Source of the DNA: Methylocapsa sp. S129
GTDB taxonomy: Bacteria; Pseudomonadota; Alphaproteobacteria; Rhizobiales; Beijerinckiaceae
Reading direction: 5' to 3'
NCBI RefSeq assembly: GCF_009765995.1
Contig: NZ_LMUI01000042.1
Location: 344,592 to 408,591, forward strand
Length of the DNA: 64,000 nt
This document shows positions 44,210 through 53,777 of the stretch, piece by piece (the first letter of the stretch is position 1; every line of letters begins with the position of its first letter). The translations under genes were made by a program, and so were the position numbers. The notes below the pieces were generated by a model. That model saw nothing but the letters and a program-made list of their open reading frames with translations. It ran no database searches and was not told the origin of the DNA.

Positions 44210-46183
44210 TCAACCCTGGATTTCAAGGCCAAGCGCGGCCTCAACCTGGCGCGTAAAGCCGTAAATGTCTTCACGCGTTTGCAATGCGCCGGAATCGTCG
44301 ACGAATGCGGTGAAATATTCGATGTGGATGGCGAGCGGGCGCGGCAGAAAGATGGTCCGCTCGGTATTGCCCACGAGCGAACGCAAGCGCGCCTGCGTCC
44401 AACCGGCTTCGGCGCCGCCCATCACCAGTTCGCCCAGGCGCATCGGATCGTCGACGCGCACGCAGCCGTGACTGAAGGCGCGGCGCTGCGCGGTGAACAT
44501 GCCGCGCGCCGGCGTGTCGTGCAGATAGATCGAGTGCTCGTTTGGGAACATGAACAGGATATGACCCAGCGCATTGCGCTCGCCGGGCGGCTGTCGCACC
44601 GTCAATATGCCGTTTTTCTCCGTCACTTCGAAGCCCGCGCGCGTGAGATAATCGGGATCGGCGGCGAGCTTGGGCATCATCTCTTTTTTGATGATGGATA
44701 TCGGCACGTTCCAAGCCGGATTGACCAGCAGATATTTGATCTGGTTTGAAAAAATCGCCGTTGGCGTGGTCGGCTTGCCGACAATCACGCGCGCCCGGTG
44801 AATGACCTCGTCGCCTTGCGTGACTTTCAGCGTGAAGTCGGGGACATTGACCTCCACGCGCTCTTCGCCCATGTCGCGCGGCTCCCAGCGCCACATCTCC
44901 ATGTTGGCGAGGATGTCCGCCTCTTGTCGGGAAGAAGCGCCGCCCGACAAGGCCTGCACGGTGTTGGCCGTCAGCAGGCCCGATGGCGGCAGGCCATTGG
45001 CGCGCTGGAAATCAGCTACCAGCGCGGCGACTTGCGCATCATAGACGAGCGCGCCTGACGCCTGCCCCTCGGCGAGCGCATCGAGCCCGAAACGCGTGCG
45101 GATGAGCGGCACGCGCGGATCGACCATGCCGATCTTGAGCATGGGGCCGGTCGGAATCCTCGCGACGGGCGCGTTGTCGGCGCGCAACTGGGCGAGCTTG
45201 TCGCGAAGATCGCGATAGCCCTTTTGCGGCGGATTGAAATCTTCAAGCGCGGCGTCCGGATCGTTGGCGGCGGCGACCAGCGCGAGCGCCTTGAACGGTT
45301 CGGCGACATCGGGCTTGGCGGTGATTTGCGGCGATAGGCTGCTGGGCTGGATGCGGCCGCCGCTCGCCTGCACGGCATAAAAGATGATGGCTTGCGACAG
45401 CATGACGTCAGCCTGGGCGCGTTGCGCCGCGGTGTCGCCTTTGCCGTCGCCAGAGGGGATGGCGAAGGCGGACAGATCGAGGCCGTCTTCCCGTGCGCGG
45501 CGTAGGCGCGCGATCGCGGCGCGCGCGTGCGGCGTGAAGCCGTCCTCATTGGTCCATAAAGGCGCATAGGCGCGCTCGAAATAGAAAACGCCGACCGCCA
45601 GGCGCGCGGCGCGCGTGTCGCGAACGCCAGTCGGCGCGGCTTTTACGTCCTGCTTGAGCATCGCCTCGACCGCCGCCTCGATTTCCGTCGCCGAAGCGCC
45701 GGTCGAGCTGAGATCGCCCGGTTGCGCCGCCGCCGACATCGAGGGCGCGAGAACCGGCGCATCGACGCTATGCGCCGCCGCTGGCGCCGTTTCGTCGTTC
45801 AATTTGGCGACCGGCCCGTCGCCGCCCGGCTTTTCGGGCGAGGATTGCTGAGCCGACGATGCGATCGAAGAAGGGGCGAGGATTGTCGACGGCTCATTGG
45901 CGGCGTCGGGCGGCAATTCTGGCTGGAACGGCGCGCTGGCCTGGTCAGCCTGCCGTTGAACGCTTCCCGCAGAAACGCCTTCATCCCCCGCAGGCGGAGC
46001 GCCGACCGAAGGCGCTTCCGTTGGCGAAGTTCTCAACGCGCCAGTCGGCGTCATGTCGATTGCGACGGGGGGCGTCGGGGCGGCCGTTTCGTCCGCATGC
46101 GCTACCGGACCGTGCAAACAAAAGCCCAGCACCGCCGCGACGCAGACTGACGCCAACCCAAACGACTTGCCTTGCCGTGTCAT
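44210..46183 (-). CDS. L,D-transpeptidase (YkuD) with peptidoglycan-binding domain
   Basis: 657 aa, exported: signal peptide about 1-30 (ASVCVAAVLGFCLHGPVAHA). An Ala/Pro-rich linker (about 30-165) is followed by a helical part, a peptidoglycan-binding domain (about 365-410: VAALVADFQRANGLPPSG) and the YkuD catalytic domain (about 440-600) with SHGCVRVDD containing the catalytic Cys. It forms 3-3 cross-links or attaches outer-membrane proteins to the wall, like YcbB. Downstream is the DUF882 protein gene; a sigma-54 activator gene lies upstream. Confidence 0.92.
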   Translation of the reverse strand: MTRQGKSFGLASVCVAAVLGFCLHGPVAHADETAAPTPPVAIDMTPTGALRTSPTEAPSVGAPPAGDEGVSAGSVQRQADQASAPFQPELPPDAANEPSTILAPSSIASSAQQSSPEKPGGDGPVAKLNDETAPAAAHSVDAPVLAPSMSAAAQPGDLSSTGASATEIEAAVEAMLKQDVKAAPTGVRDTRAARLAVGVFYFERAYAPLWTNEDGFTPHARAAIARLRRAREDGLDLSAFAIPSGDGKGDTAAQRAQADVMLSQAIIFYAVQASGGRIQPSSLSPQITAKPDVAEPFKALALVAAANDPDAALEDFNPPQKGYRDLRDKLAQLRADNAPVARIPTGPMLKIGMVDPRVPLIRTRFGLDALAEGQASGALVYDAQVAALVADFQRANGLPPSGLLTANTVQALSGGASSRQEADILANMEMWRWEPRDMGEERVEVNVPDFTLKVTQGDEVIHRARVIVGKPTTPTAIFSNQIKYLLVNPAWNVPISIIKKEMMPKLAADPDYLTRAGFEVTEKNGILTVRQPPGERNALGHILFMFPNEHSIYLHDTPARGMFTAQRRAFSHGCVRVDDPMRLGELVMGGAEAGWTQARLRSLVGNTERTIFLPRPLAIHIEYFTAFVDDSGALQTREDIYGFTRQVEAALGLEIQG

Positions 46184-46300
46184 GAAACAGCCCCGTACGA
46201 TACCCTATAACAATAGCGGTCTGCTTTGCCAGCGCGCCAATCTACCGCGTTGTCTTGTCGCTTCATATCGTCCGGACGGGGGATGGAGGCGGGACGGGGT

Positions 46301-47800
46301 TCACGCCGCCGCATCGTCGATATCTTCGCCCAAAACGTCGCCATCGACGCCAATATCTTTCATTTTCCGATAAAGAGTCGAGCGGCCTATGCCAAGTTTG
46401 CGCGCCATCTGCGACATTTGACCGCGATAATGGGCGAGGGCGAAGCGGATGGCCTCCGCCTCGATGTCCCAGAGCTTGCGCACATCGCCGGTGTCGTCGA
46501 TGAGGCGCATGAGATTGGGATCGCGCGGCTCGAAATGCGTCATTTCCTCCTGGCTCGGCGCCATTGGGCTGGGCTGAATGGCGGCGGGAACCGGTGGAAT
46601 TCTGACGTCGAAACCTTCGACCTGGGCGGCGATTTGCGGAAATTCGGCGGTCGTCAGTTCGTCGCCGTCGGCCAGCACGACCGCGCGAAACACCGCGTTC
46701 TCCAACTGGCGCACGTTGCCCGGCCAGTCATAGGCGCTCAGCAGGGCGTAGGCTTCGCTCGAAAGACCGCGAATGCGCTTGCCTTCCTCGGCGCAAAAAC
46801 GCGCCGTGAAGCGCCGGGCGAGATCGGCGACGTCGCTGGCGCGGGCCCTGAGCGGGGGAATCGTGATCGGAAAGACGTTCAGGCGATAGAACAGATCTTC
46901 GCGGAACTTACCGCGCTTGACGAGATCGATGAGATTCTTGTTGGTCGCGGAGACCAGCCGGAAATCGACTTTGACCGGCCGTCTAGCGCCGACCGGATCG
47001 ATTTCGCCCTCCTGCAGGGCGCGCAGCAATTTGACCTGGGCGTCCAGCGGCAATTCGCCGATTTCGTCCAGAAACAGCGTACCGCCATTGGCTTCCGCGA
47101 ATTTGCCGACATGCTTTTCGGTGGCGCCGGTGAAAGCGCCCTTCTCATGGCCGAACAGCACGGATTCGATCAGGTTTTCGGGCAACGCGCCGCAATTGAC
47201 GGTGACAAAAGTCTTGCCTCGCCGCTCCGAGCCGCCCTGGATGGCGCGCGCCATCAATTCCTTGCCGACCCCAGATTCTCCCTCGATCAGCACGGGAATG
47301 TTCGATTTCGCGGCGCGCTCGGCCAGCCGGATGACGCGCGCCATATTCTCCGCTTTGGTGACGATGTCTCTAAAGGTCAGCTCGCCGGCGCTGCGGCGCG
47401 TCGCGCGGCGCAATTCGTCTTCGAGCGCATCGACGCGCAGCGCATTCTTGATGGAGACTTGCAGCCGTTCCGCCCCGACGGGCTTGACGACGAAATCCAG
47501 CGCCCCGGCGCGCATCGCCGAGATCACCGCCTCGATCGAGCCATGCGCCGTCTGGACGATGGCGGGAACCTTGATTTCCCGCCGACGCATGCGGTCGAGC
47601 ACGCCCATGCCGTCAAGATCGGGCATCACCAGATCGAGAATGATGAGATCGACCGGCGAGCGATCCGAGGATTCCAATCGCGTCAGCGCGCCTTCCCCTG
47701 ATTCGGCGGTTTCCACTTCATAGCCGAATCGCCGGACCATGGCCTCGAGGAGCCGGCGCTGAATGGGATCGTCGTCGACAATAAGGATCAAGGCGGCCAT
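46301..47800 (-). CDS. NtrC-type sigma-54-dependent response regulator
   Basis: 499 aa. Receiver domain 1-125 with phosphoacceptor Asp56 (LIILDLVMPD); AAA+ domain about 140-375 with Walker A GESGVGKE, the GAFTGA loop that contacts sigma-54, and FLDEIGEL; C-terminal Fis-type helix-turn-helix about 455-490 (MSQMARKLGIGRSTLYRKMK). It activates sigma-54 promoters after phosphorylation. No histidine kinase gene is adjacent, so its partner is elsewhere. The L,D-transpeptidase gene lies 117 bases downstream and may be co-regulated. Confidence 0.94.
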   Translation of the reverse strand: MAALILIVDDDPIQRRLLEAMVRRFGYEVETAESGEGALTRLESSDRSPVDLIILDLVMPDLDGMGVLDRMRRREIKVPAIVQTAHGSIEAVISAMRAGALDFVVKPVGAERLQVSIKNALRVDALEDELRRATRRSAGELTFRDIVTKAENMARVIRLAERAAKSNIPVLIEGESGVGKELMARAIQGGSERRGKTFVTVNCGALPENLIESVLFGHEKGAFTGATEKHVGKFAEANGGTLFLDEIGELPLDAQVKLLRALQEGEIDPVGARRPVKVDFRLVSATNKNLIDLVKRGKFREDLFYRLNVFPITIPPLRARASDVADLARRFTARFCAEEGKRIRGLSSEAYALLSAYDWPGNVRQLENAVFRAVVLADGDELTTAEFPQIAAQVEGFDVRIPPVPAAIQPSPMAPSQEEMTHFEPRDPNLMRLIDDTGDVRKLWDIEAEAIRFALAHYRGQMSQMARKLGIGRSTLYRKMKDIGVDGDVLGEDIDDAAA

Positions 47801-47972
47801 GAAAGTCCCGTGTCACGCGGCCTCATTTGAACCGCTCGCCGACCCATCGTCCGCCATCGCAGTAAATGCCGTGTTAATGGCGTCCCATTTTGGCGCGCCC
47901 TGCGCGCGTCGCCCATTGAATGCGCGCGCGCTCTGGACGATATAGGCTTGAGATTCCAAGCGAGGCGAAGAA

Positions 47973-49823
47973 ATGTTCCAGCACGCAGATTTTTCCAGCA
48001 GGGCCGTCCGCCAGGCCGCCGCTTCGGGCGCCGCCGCCGCGCCGGACCTCGGTTCCCTGCCGGAATGGCGGCTGGACGATCTTTATTCGGGCATCGACTC
48101 GGCCGCGTTCGCCGCCGATCTGCAGCGGGCGAGCGAGGAGGCGAAGGCTTTCGCGCAGACCTATCGCGGCAGGCTCGAGGCGATCGCGAAAGATTCCGCG
48201 GCCGGAGAAAAGCTCGGACTGGCGGTGCGCGCCTATGAGGACATCCAGGATCTGGTCGGGCGAATCATGTCTTACGCCGGTCTGGTCTACGCCGGCGACA
48301 CCAGCGATCCCGCACGCGCGAAATTTTATGGCGACGCACAGGAGAAAGTGACCGCCCTGGCCGGTGATCTGTTGTTCTTCGAACTCGAACTCAACCGGCT
48401 CGACGACAAACTGATCGACGCCGCCATGGCCAATCCGCTGACGGGCCATTATCGCCCGTGGCTCGAAGACATCCGCAAAGAACGTCCGCATCAGCTCGCC
48501 GACGAGATCGAGCAATTGTTCCTGGAAAAATCGGTGAGCGGCGCCGCGGCCTGGAACCGATTGTTCGACGATACGATCGCCTCGCTGCGCTTCAAATTCG
48601 AGGATGCGGAACTGACGCTCGAACCCCTGCTCGCCAAAATGCAGGACCCTGATGAGAACAAGCGCGAGGCGGCCGCGCTTTCGCTCAGCGATACGCTCGG
48701 CGCCAATTTGCGCACTTTCACGCTGATCTCCAATACGCTCGCCAAGGACAAGGAAGTTTCCGACCGCTGGCGCAAATTCGAGGACATCGCCGATTCGCGT
48801 CACCTGGCCAATCGGGTCGAGCGCGAAGTGGTCGAGGCGATGGTCGCCGCCGTCACCGCCGCTTTTCCGCGTCTCTCGCATCGTTATTACAAGCTGAAGG
48901 CGCGCTGGTTTGGCAAGGAGCAGCTCAATCATTGGGATCGCAACGCGCCGTTACCGAGCGCGCCTGAGCGGGTGTTCACCTGGAACGCCGCGCGCGACAC
49001 CGTGCTCGACGCCTATCGCGGGTTCTCTCCGCGCATGTCCGACATTGCGCGGCGTTTTTTCGACGAGGGCTGGATCGACGCGCCGGTGCGCCCGGGCAAG
49101 GCGCCGGGCGCCTTCGCCCATCCGACCACGCCCTCCGCGCATCCCTATGTGCTCGTCAATTATCTCGGCAAGCCGCGCGACGTGATGACGCTCGCCCATG
49201 AACTGGGCCATGGCGTGCATCAGGTGCTGGCGGCGCCCAATGGCGCGCTGATGGCGCCGACGCCTTTGACTTTGGCCGAGACCGCCTCGGTGTTTGGCGA
49301 GATGCTGACCTTCCGCGCGCTGCTCGCCTCGACGACTGATATCGCGTTGCGCAAATCCATGCTCGCCTCGAAGGTCGAGGACATGCTCAACACCGTGGTG
49401 CGCCAGATCGCGTTCTATAATTTCGAGCGCAAGCTGCATACTGAGCGCAAGAAAGGCGAATTGACCGCGCAGGGGATCGGCGAGCTCTGGATGAGCGTGC
49501 AGGGCGAGAGTCTCGGGCCGGCGATCAAGCTGGGGCCGGGCTATGAGACCTATTGGGCCTATATCGGCCATTTCATTCATTCGCCCTTCTATGTCTACGC
49601 CTATGCCTTCGGCGATTGCCTGGTGAATTCGCTTTACGGCGTCTATGAGAATTCGCGCGAAGGCTTCGCCGAACGCTATCTCGCGATGCTGGCGGCCGGA
49701 GGCACCAAGCACCATGCCGAACTGCTCGCCCCCTTTGGCCTCGACGCCCGCGATCCCGCCTTTTGGCAGATCGGCCTGTCGCTGATCGAGCGGATGATCG
49801 TCGAGCTGGAGGGGATGGATTAG
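47973..49823 (+). CDS. pepF: Oligoendopeptidase F, M3 metallopeptidase
   Basis: 616 aa cytosolic zinc peptidase. The HExxH site is HELGHGVHQ with His409, Glu410 and His413; the third ligand is in the ETASVFGEML segment further on. Family members cut short peptides. Length and domain order match the PepF/M3B family. It follows the sigma-54 activator gene on the other strand and precedes a GNAT gene by 34 bases. Confidence 0.93.
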   Translation: MFQHADFSSRAVRQAAASGAAAAPDLGSLPEWRLDDLYSGIDSAAFAADLQRASEEAKAFAQTYRGRLEAIAKDSAAGEKLGLAVRAYEDIQDLVGRIMSYAGLVYAGDTSDPARAKFYGDAQEKVTALAGDLLFFELELNRLDDKLIDAAMANPLTGHYRPWLEDIRKERPHQLADEIEQLFLEKSVSGAAAWNRLFDDTIASLRFKFEDAELTLEPLLAKMQDPDENKREAAALSLSDTLGANLRTFTLISNTLAKDKEVSDRWRKFEDIADSRHLANRVEREVVEAMVAAVTAAFPRLSHRYYKLKARWFGKEQLNHWDRNAPLPSAPERVFTWNAARDTVLDAYRGFSPRMSDIARRFFDEGWIDAPVRPGKAPGAFAHPTTPSAHPYVLVNYLGKPRDVMTLAHELGHGVHQVLAAPNGALMAPTPLTLAETASVFGEMLTFRALLASTTDIALRKSMLASKVEDMLNTVVRQIAFYNFERKLHTERKKGELTAQGIGELWMSVQGESLGPAIKLGPGYETYWAYIGHFIHSPFYVYAYAFGDCLVNSLYGVYENSREGFAERYLAMLAAGGTKHHAELLAPFGLDARDPAFWQIGLSLIERMIVELEGMD

Positions 49824-49857
49824 CGGTCGCTTCAACGATCCTGGGACCCACGATCGC

Positions 49858-50409
49858 ATGCCCGAACGCCGGTTGGAATTGAACACTCCGCGTTTGACGA
49901 TGCGTCCGATCATTCCGGCGGACGCCGTCGCGCTCTTCGAGACTCTCGGCGATCCCCACGTGATGCGTTTCAGCGTCGCGGGCGCCCATCAAAGCGTGGC
50001 CGATACCGCCGGCTGGATTGAGCACGGCATTCGGCATCAGAGCGCGCATGGGTTCGCCATGTATGCGGTTCTTCGCCGGTGCGATGGGGACATCGTCGGG
50101 CAATGCGGCCTGGAGGTTCTTGCCGACGGCCGGACCGAGATCGGCTATCGCCTGCGCCGCGACCAATGGGGGCGGGGCTATGCGGCGGAGGCGGCCAAGG
50201 CCTGGCTGGATTATGGCTTCTCGACCCTGCGGCTTAGCCGGATCGTCGCGATGATCGAGCCGGGCAATCGTCGCTCGATCCGCGTGGCCGAGAAGATCGG
50301 CATGCAGGCCGGCGCATCGGAGACCTTCCATGGCATCCCTGTGATCGCCTATTTCGCGGAAGCCCCAGCGACGCCAGACGGCGCTCGATCGGCGATCAGA
50401 ACGGAATAG
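49858..50409 (+). CDS. GNAT N-acetyltransferase (RimJ/RimL-like)
   Basis: 183 aa. ELNTPRLTMRPI is the usual N-terminus; the acetyl-CoA loop is RRDQWGRGYAAEAAKAWLDY (about 99-118) and NRRSIRVAEKIGM closes the domain. It transfers acetyl to an amine, perhaps a ribosomal protein N-terminus or a small molecule; the substrate is unknown. 14 bases separate it from the next gene, so pepF, GNAT and the DUF3445 gene may share a transcript. Confidence 0.9.
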   Translation: MPERRLELNTPRLTMRPIIPADAVALFETLGDPHVMRFSVAGAHQSVADTAGWIEHGIRHQSAHGFAMYAVLRRCDGDIVGQCGLEVLADGRTEIGYRLRRDQWGRGYAAEAAKAWLDYGFSTLRLSRIVAMIEPGNRRSIRVAEKIGMQAGASETFHGIPVIAYFAEAPATPDGARSAIRTE

Positions 50410-50423
50410 GCGTTCAACCCATC

Positions 50424-51308
50424 ATGCCCTTCCTCCACACGCCCTATGCTTCCGGCAAATCGCCGTTTTCGATCGGACTTGCGCCGATCGATCTCGCCCA
50501 ATGGATCGAACAGGATGAACGCCTGCCGGCGCAACTCGCGCTCAAGGAGGCCATTCTCGCGCAAGAGCGCGCCGCCGCGTTTGACGCGCTGGCCGGCAGC
50601 GAGGCCGGGCAGGGAGAGGTTCTGGAATTGCTGGCGGCGCATTTGCCGGCGCGCTATCCCCAGACGTATCGGCGCGAGGGAAACGCCCTGCGCATCCTGC
50701 CGGGCGATCGTCTCATTGCGCTTGATGGCGAGCCGGCGTTGCTGACCGCTTCGCGCCTCGTGCAGGAAGACCTGTTGCTGATGCGGCGTCATGAGGAGGG
50801 TTGGCGCCTTGTCGCGGGCTCCTTATGCTTTCCCTCGACATGGGTGCTTGCCGAGAAGCTCGGGCGCGGAATGGACGCCATTCACGCTCCGGCGCCCGGC
50901 TATGCCGGCAAAATGGCCGGGATGGTCGCCCGCATCTTCGACAATCTCAAGGTCGAACAGCCGGTGGAACGGTTCAACTGGTCGATCTATGGCGATGGGC
51001 GGCTGCGCTACAACAAGTCAAAGCAGGATCCGCTCGAGCGGTTTCCATCTGGCCAGTCCGTCTCTCACGCGCATATCCGCGTCGAGCGTCAGACCCTGCG
51101 CCGACTGCCGCGCAGCGGCGATATCTTGTTCACGGTGCGCGTGCATGTCGATCCTGCGGCCGCTTTCTGCGACCATGCGCACGGGCGCGAACTGGCGCGC
51201 GCTTTGCATGATCAACTCGCGGCGCTGACGCCGGTGCAGCTTGCCTATAAAGGCCTTGTCGAAGCGCGCGAGCGGCTGTTGGATGCTCTGGCCGCGATGG
51301 CGGAATGA
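50424..51308 (+). CDS. DUF3445 haem-dependent oxidative N-demethylase-like protein
   Basis: 294 aa. GSLCFPSTWVLAEKLGR and DAIHAPAPGYAG are the DUF3445 signatures; RFNWSIYGDGRLRY is also typical. The family includes the alpha subunit of a haem-dependent dimethylamine N-demethylase, but related stand-alone proteins are uncharacterised. The other subunits expected for that enzyme are not adjacent here, so activity is uncertain. Next to an ABC1 kinase gene on the same strand. Confidence 0.85.
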   Translation: MPFLHTPYASGKSPFSIGLAPIDLAQWIEQDERLPAQLALKEAILAQERAAAFDALAGSEAGQGEVLELLAAHLPARYPQTYRREGNALRILPGDRLIALDGEPALLTASRLVQEDLLLMRRHEEGWRLVAGSLCFPSTWVLAEKLGRGMDAIHAPAPGYAGKMAGMVARIFDNLKVEQPVERFNWSIYGDGRLRYNKSKQDPLERFPSGQSVSHAHIRVERQTLRRLPRSGDILFTVRVHVDPAAAFCDHAHGRELARALHDQLAALTPVQLAYKGLVEARERLLDALAAMAE

Positions 51309-51366
51309 GGTCTCGATAAAGCCTGATTGTTCCTACTAGAAACAACGCCAACCCGAGACCGCTTTG

Positions 51367-52728
51367 ATGCAGGACGACGAAGCCAATCGATTTTCCGCGC
51401 GCGCCTCGCGCTATGCGCGCCTCGGCGTCAGCGCGGGCGCGTTCGCCGCACGCATGGCGTCCAATCGGGTGACCGGCGCGCGCGGCGGCGATGCGCAGGC
51501 CTTGGCGCGCTCGCTTGGCTCGCTCAAGGGGCCGTTGATGAAAGTCGCCCAGATGATGGCGACCATTCCCGAAGCGTTGCCGGCCGACTACGCCGAAGAA
51601 TTGATGAAGCTGCAATCGCAGGCGCCGCCGATGGGCGCGGCTTTCGTCAAGCGCCGCATGCAGGCCGAACTTGGCGTCGATTGGCGCCGGCGCTTTGCGG
51701 AGTTCGATCTGGCTCCCGCCGCCGCCGCTTCATTGGGCCAGGTGCATCGCGCCACAAGCCTCGGCGGCGAGCGCCTTGCCTGCAAGCTGCAATATCCCGA
51801 TATGGCCTCCACGGTCGAAGCCGATCTCGTCCAGCTCGATCTGCTGTTCTCGATCCACCGCCGCATGGGACCGGCGATCGATACGCGCGAGATCGCACGC
51901 GAGATCGGCGCGCGCGTTCGCGAGGAGCTCGACTACAGCCGCGAGGCCAAGCTCGCGCGGCTCTATCAGGCGATGCTCGCCGGTCGGCCGCTGGTGCGCG
52001 TGCCGCGCATCTTCGGCGAACTTTCCACCCGGCGCCTGCTGACGATGGAATGGCTGGACGGCGACAAACTGATGGATTTTGAGGATGCGCCGGCGGACGC
52101 GCGCAATACGGTGGCGATGGCCTTGTTCGACGCCTGGTGGCGGCCGTTCTCGCATTTTGGAATCATTCACGGCGATCCGCATCTGGGCAATTATTCGGTC
52201 GTCAGCACGGGACAAGGGGACAGCCGGCGTGTCGAGGGCGTCAATCTCTTCGACTATGGCTGCATCCGCATCTTTCCCGCCAGTTTCGTCGGCGGCGTCG
52301 TCGAACTCTACGAAGGTCTCAAATTCAGCGATGAGACGCGCGTGGTTCACGCCTATGAAATATGGGGCTTTAAAAACCTGTCGCGCGAGACGATCGCGGC
52401 GCTGAATATCTGGGCGCGCTTCATCTATGGCCCGCTGGTCGAGGACCGCGTGCGCACCATCGCCGACGGCGTCAAGCCCGGCGAATATGGCCGCCGCGAA
52501 GCTTTCGCGGTGGCGCGCGCGCTCAAGGCCCAGGGGCCGCTCAAAGTGCCGCGCGAATTCGTCTTCATGGACCGCGCCGCCATCGGCCTTGGCGGCGCTT
52601 TCCTGCGCCTTCGCGCCGAACTGAATTTTCATCGCTTGTTCGAAGAGGCGATCGAAGGCTTCAAGGTCGAGGAAATCGCCGCGCGCCAGAAAGCGGCGCT
52701 CGATGCGGTGGGGCTCGAAGCGGCCTAG
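51367..52728 (+). CDS. ABC1/UbiB-family kinase-like protein
   Basis: 453 aa. The ABC1 signature GPLMKVAQMMATIPE (KxGQ-like), the Ala-rich nucleotide loop AAAASLGQVHRA, HGDPHLGNY (catalytic loop) and FDYGC (DFG-like) are all present. The family supports ubiquinone biosynthesis or lipid handling. ATG 51367 is preferred to TTG 51364. It lacks the C-terminal membrane helices of E. coli UbiB, so it belongs to the shorter subgroup. Confidence 0.9.
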   Translation: MQDDEANRFSARASRYARLGVSAGAFAARMASNRVTGARGGDAQALARSLGSLKGPLMKVAQMMATIPEALPADYAEELMKLQSQAPPMGAAFVKRRMQAELGVDWRRRFAEFDLAPAAAASLGQVHRATSLGGERLACKLQYPDMASTVEADLVQLDLLFSIHRRMGPAIDTREIAREIGARVREELDYSREAKLARLYQAMLAGRPLVRVPRIFGELSTRRLLTMEWLDGDKLMDFEDAPADARNTVAMALFDAWWRPFSHFGIIHGDPHLGNYSVVSTGQGDSRRVEGVNLFDYGCIRIFPASFVGGVVELYEGLKFSDETRVVHAYEIWGFKNLSRETIAALNIWARFIYGPLVEDRVRTIADGVKPGEYGRREAFAVARALKAQGPLKVPREFVFMDRAAIGLGGAFLRLRAELNFHRLFEEAIEGFKVEEIAARQKAALDAVGLEAA

Positions 52729-52745
52729 CGCGCAATCCCCTAAGT

Positions 52746-53696
52746 TCATTTGGCGCCGTAGCTAAACCTCATTTCAAGCGGCGCGCCGCGCGGCGGCGGC
52801 GGAAACGGCGATGCCTGGCTGATCGCCTCGAGAGCCGCCGCGTCGATTTCGCGCGATCCGCTTTCGCGAACGACCCGCCGTTGCAGGAGATTGCCCGTTC
52901 CATCGACGCTGAAGACGATCGTTCCCTCATATTTCCCGGATTTGGGGCGGACGGCGGAGGCGAAGCGCATGTGGGGCATGATCATCCCGTAGAGGATCGA
53001 CAGATAGGTCGCCTTGGCCTGGCCGCCGGCGACCGGCGTTTGTTTGGCCGCGCCGCCGAAATCGACCTCCGGCACCGATTCAAAGGTGGGAAGCTGAAAG
53101 GCGTTTGACGTCTGAGACTTTTCCGTTTGGGCGTCGGCATCCGCCCGCGCCTGCTGTTGGTCCGATTTTTCGCTATTCAATTCGGTTGCCGGGCGCGTCT
53201 CGTCGGCAGGTTTGTCCAAAGCAGGTTCGGCCGAGGCTTCCTTGGCCTGAGGCGCGCCGTCCCGCGGCGGCCCGGCCGCCTCGCCAGGATCGGGGCTGGG
53301 CGGCTTCGCCGGCTCCGGCGCAGGCGGGGCCTTCGCGGGCTTATCGGGGCCCTCGATTTCGCTCTTTTGACTGTTGGCGGCGCGCGGCGCGTCGGTCGCG
53401 GGTTCTTCGAGGGGCGGCTGCGCCGTGGGTTGCGGCTCGGGTTTCGCCGGCGGCTTGTCGGGCTCTTTTTGGGGCGGCGGCTCCATCACGATTTCGATGG
53501 GCGTCTCGATCGTCTCAGGCGCGAGGGGCGGCTCCAGTCCGTTCTCGAAAAACAATAGCGACAACAAGAGCGCATAGATGAGGCCAACGCCGAGCAGCGC
53601 GAGATAACCGCTCGGCTCTGCGAGGAACAAGGCCGCTTGGGACCGCAGCCAGCGTTCGGCAGGGTTTGCTTTAAAATTGTTGTCGGACGGCGACAT
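52746..53696 (-). CDS. TonB family energy-transducer protein
   Basis: 316 aa. One N-terminal helix (about 28-50: SGYLALLGVGLIYALLLSLL), a long Pro/Glu/Lys-rich periplasmic spacer (about 60-210) and a C-terminal TonB domain (about 230-316: YEGTIVFSVDGTGNLLQRRV, AISQASPFPPPP). It passes proton-motive force from ExbB/ExbD to outer-membrane receptors. exbB, exbD and receptor genes are not nearby. The start at 53696 (MSPSDNNFKAN) is preferred to GTG/ATG-type starts a few codons upstream. Confidence 0.9.
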   Translation of the reverse strand: MSPSDNNFKANPAERWLRSQAALFLAEPSGYLALLGVGLIYALLLSLLFFENGLEPPLAPETIETPIEIVMEPPPQKEPDKPPAKPEPQPTAQPPLEEPATDAPRAANSQKSEIEGPDKPAKAPPAPEPAKPPSPDPGEAAGPPRDGAPQAKEASAEPALDKPADETRPATELNSEKSDQQQARADADAQTEKSQTSNAFQLPTFESVPEVDFGGAAKQTPVAGGQAKATYLSILYGMIMPHMRFASAVRPKSGKYEGTIVFSVDGTGNLLQRRVVRESGSREIDAAALEAISQASPFPPPPRGAPLEMRFSYGAK

Positions 53697-53777
53697 GAAG
53701 ATAAGCCAGGGCCCCAACGACGATCGGCACCCTAATTCTCCGGCCGCATGAACGCCAGCGGGCGCGGCGCCTCGTCT

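Noticed and set aside
46226-47701. 491-codon plus-strand frame opposite the NtrC-type gene
   Set aside because: Antisense shadow; the opposite strand has all receiver, AAA+ and Fis motifs.
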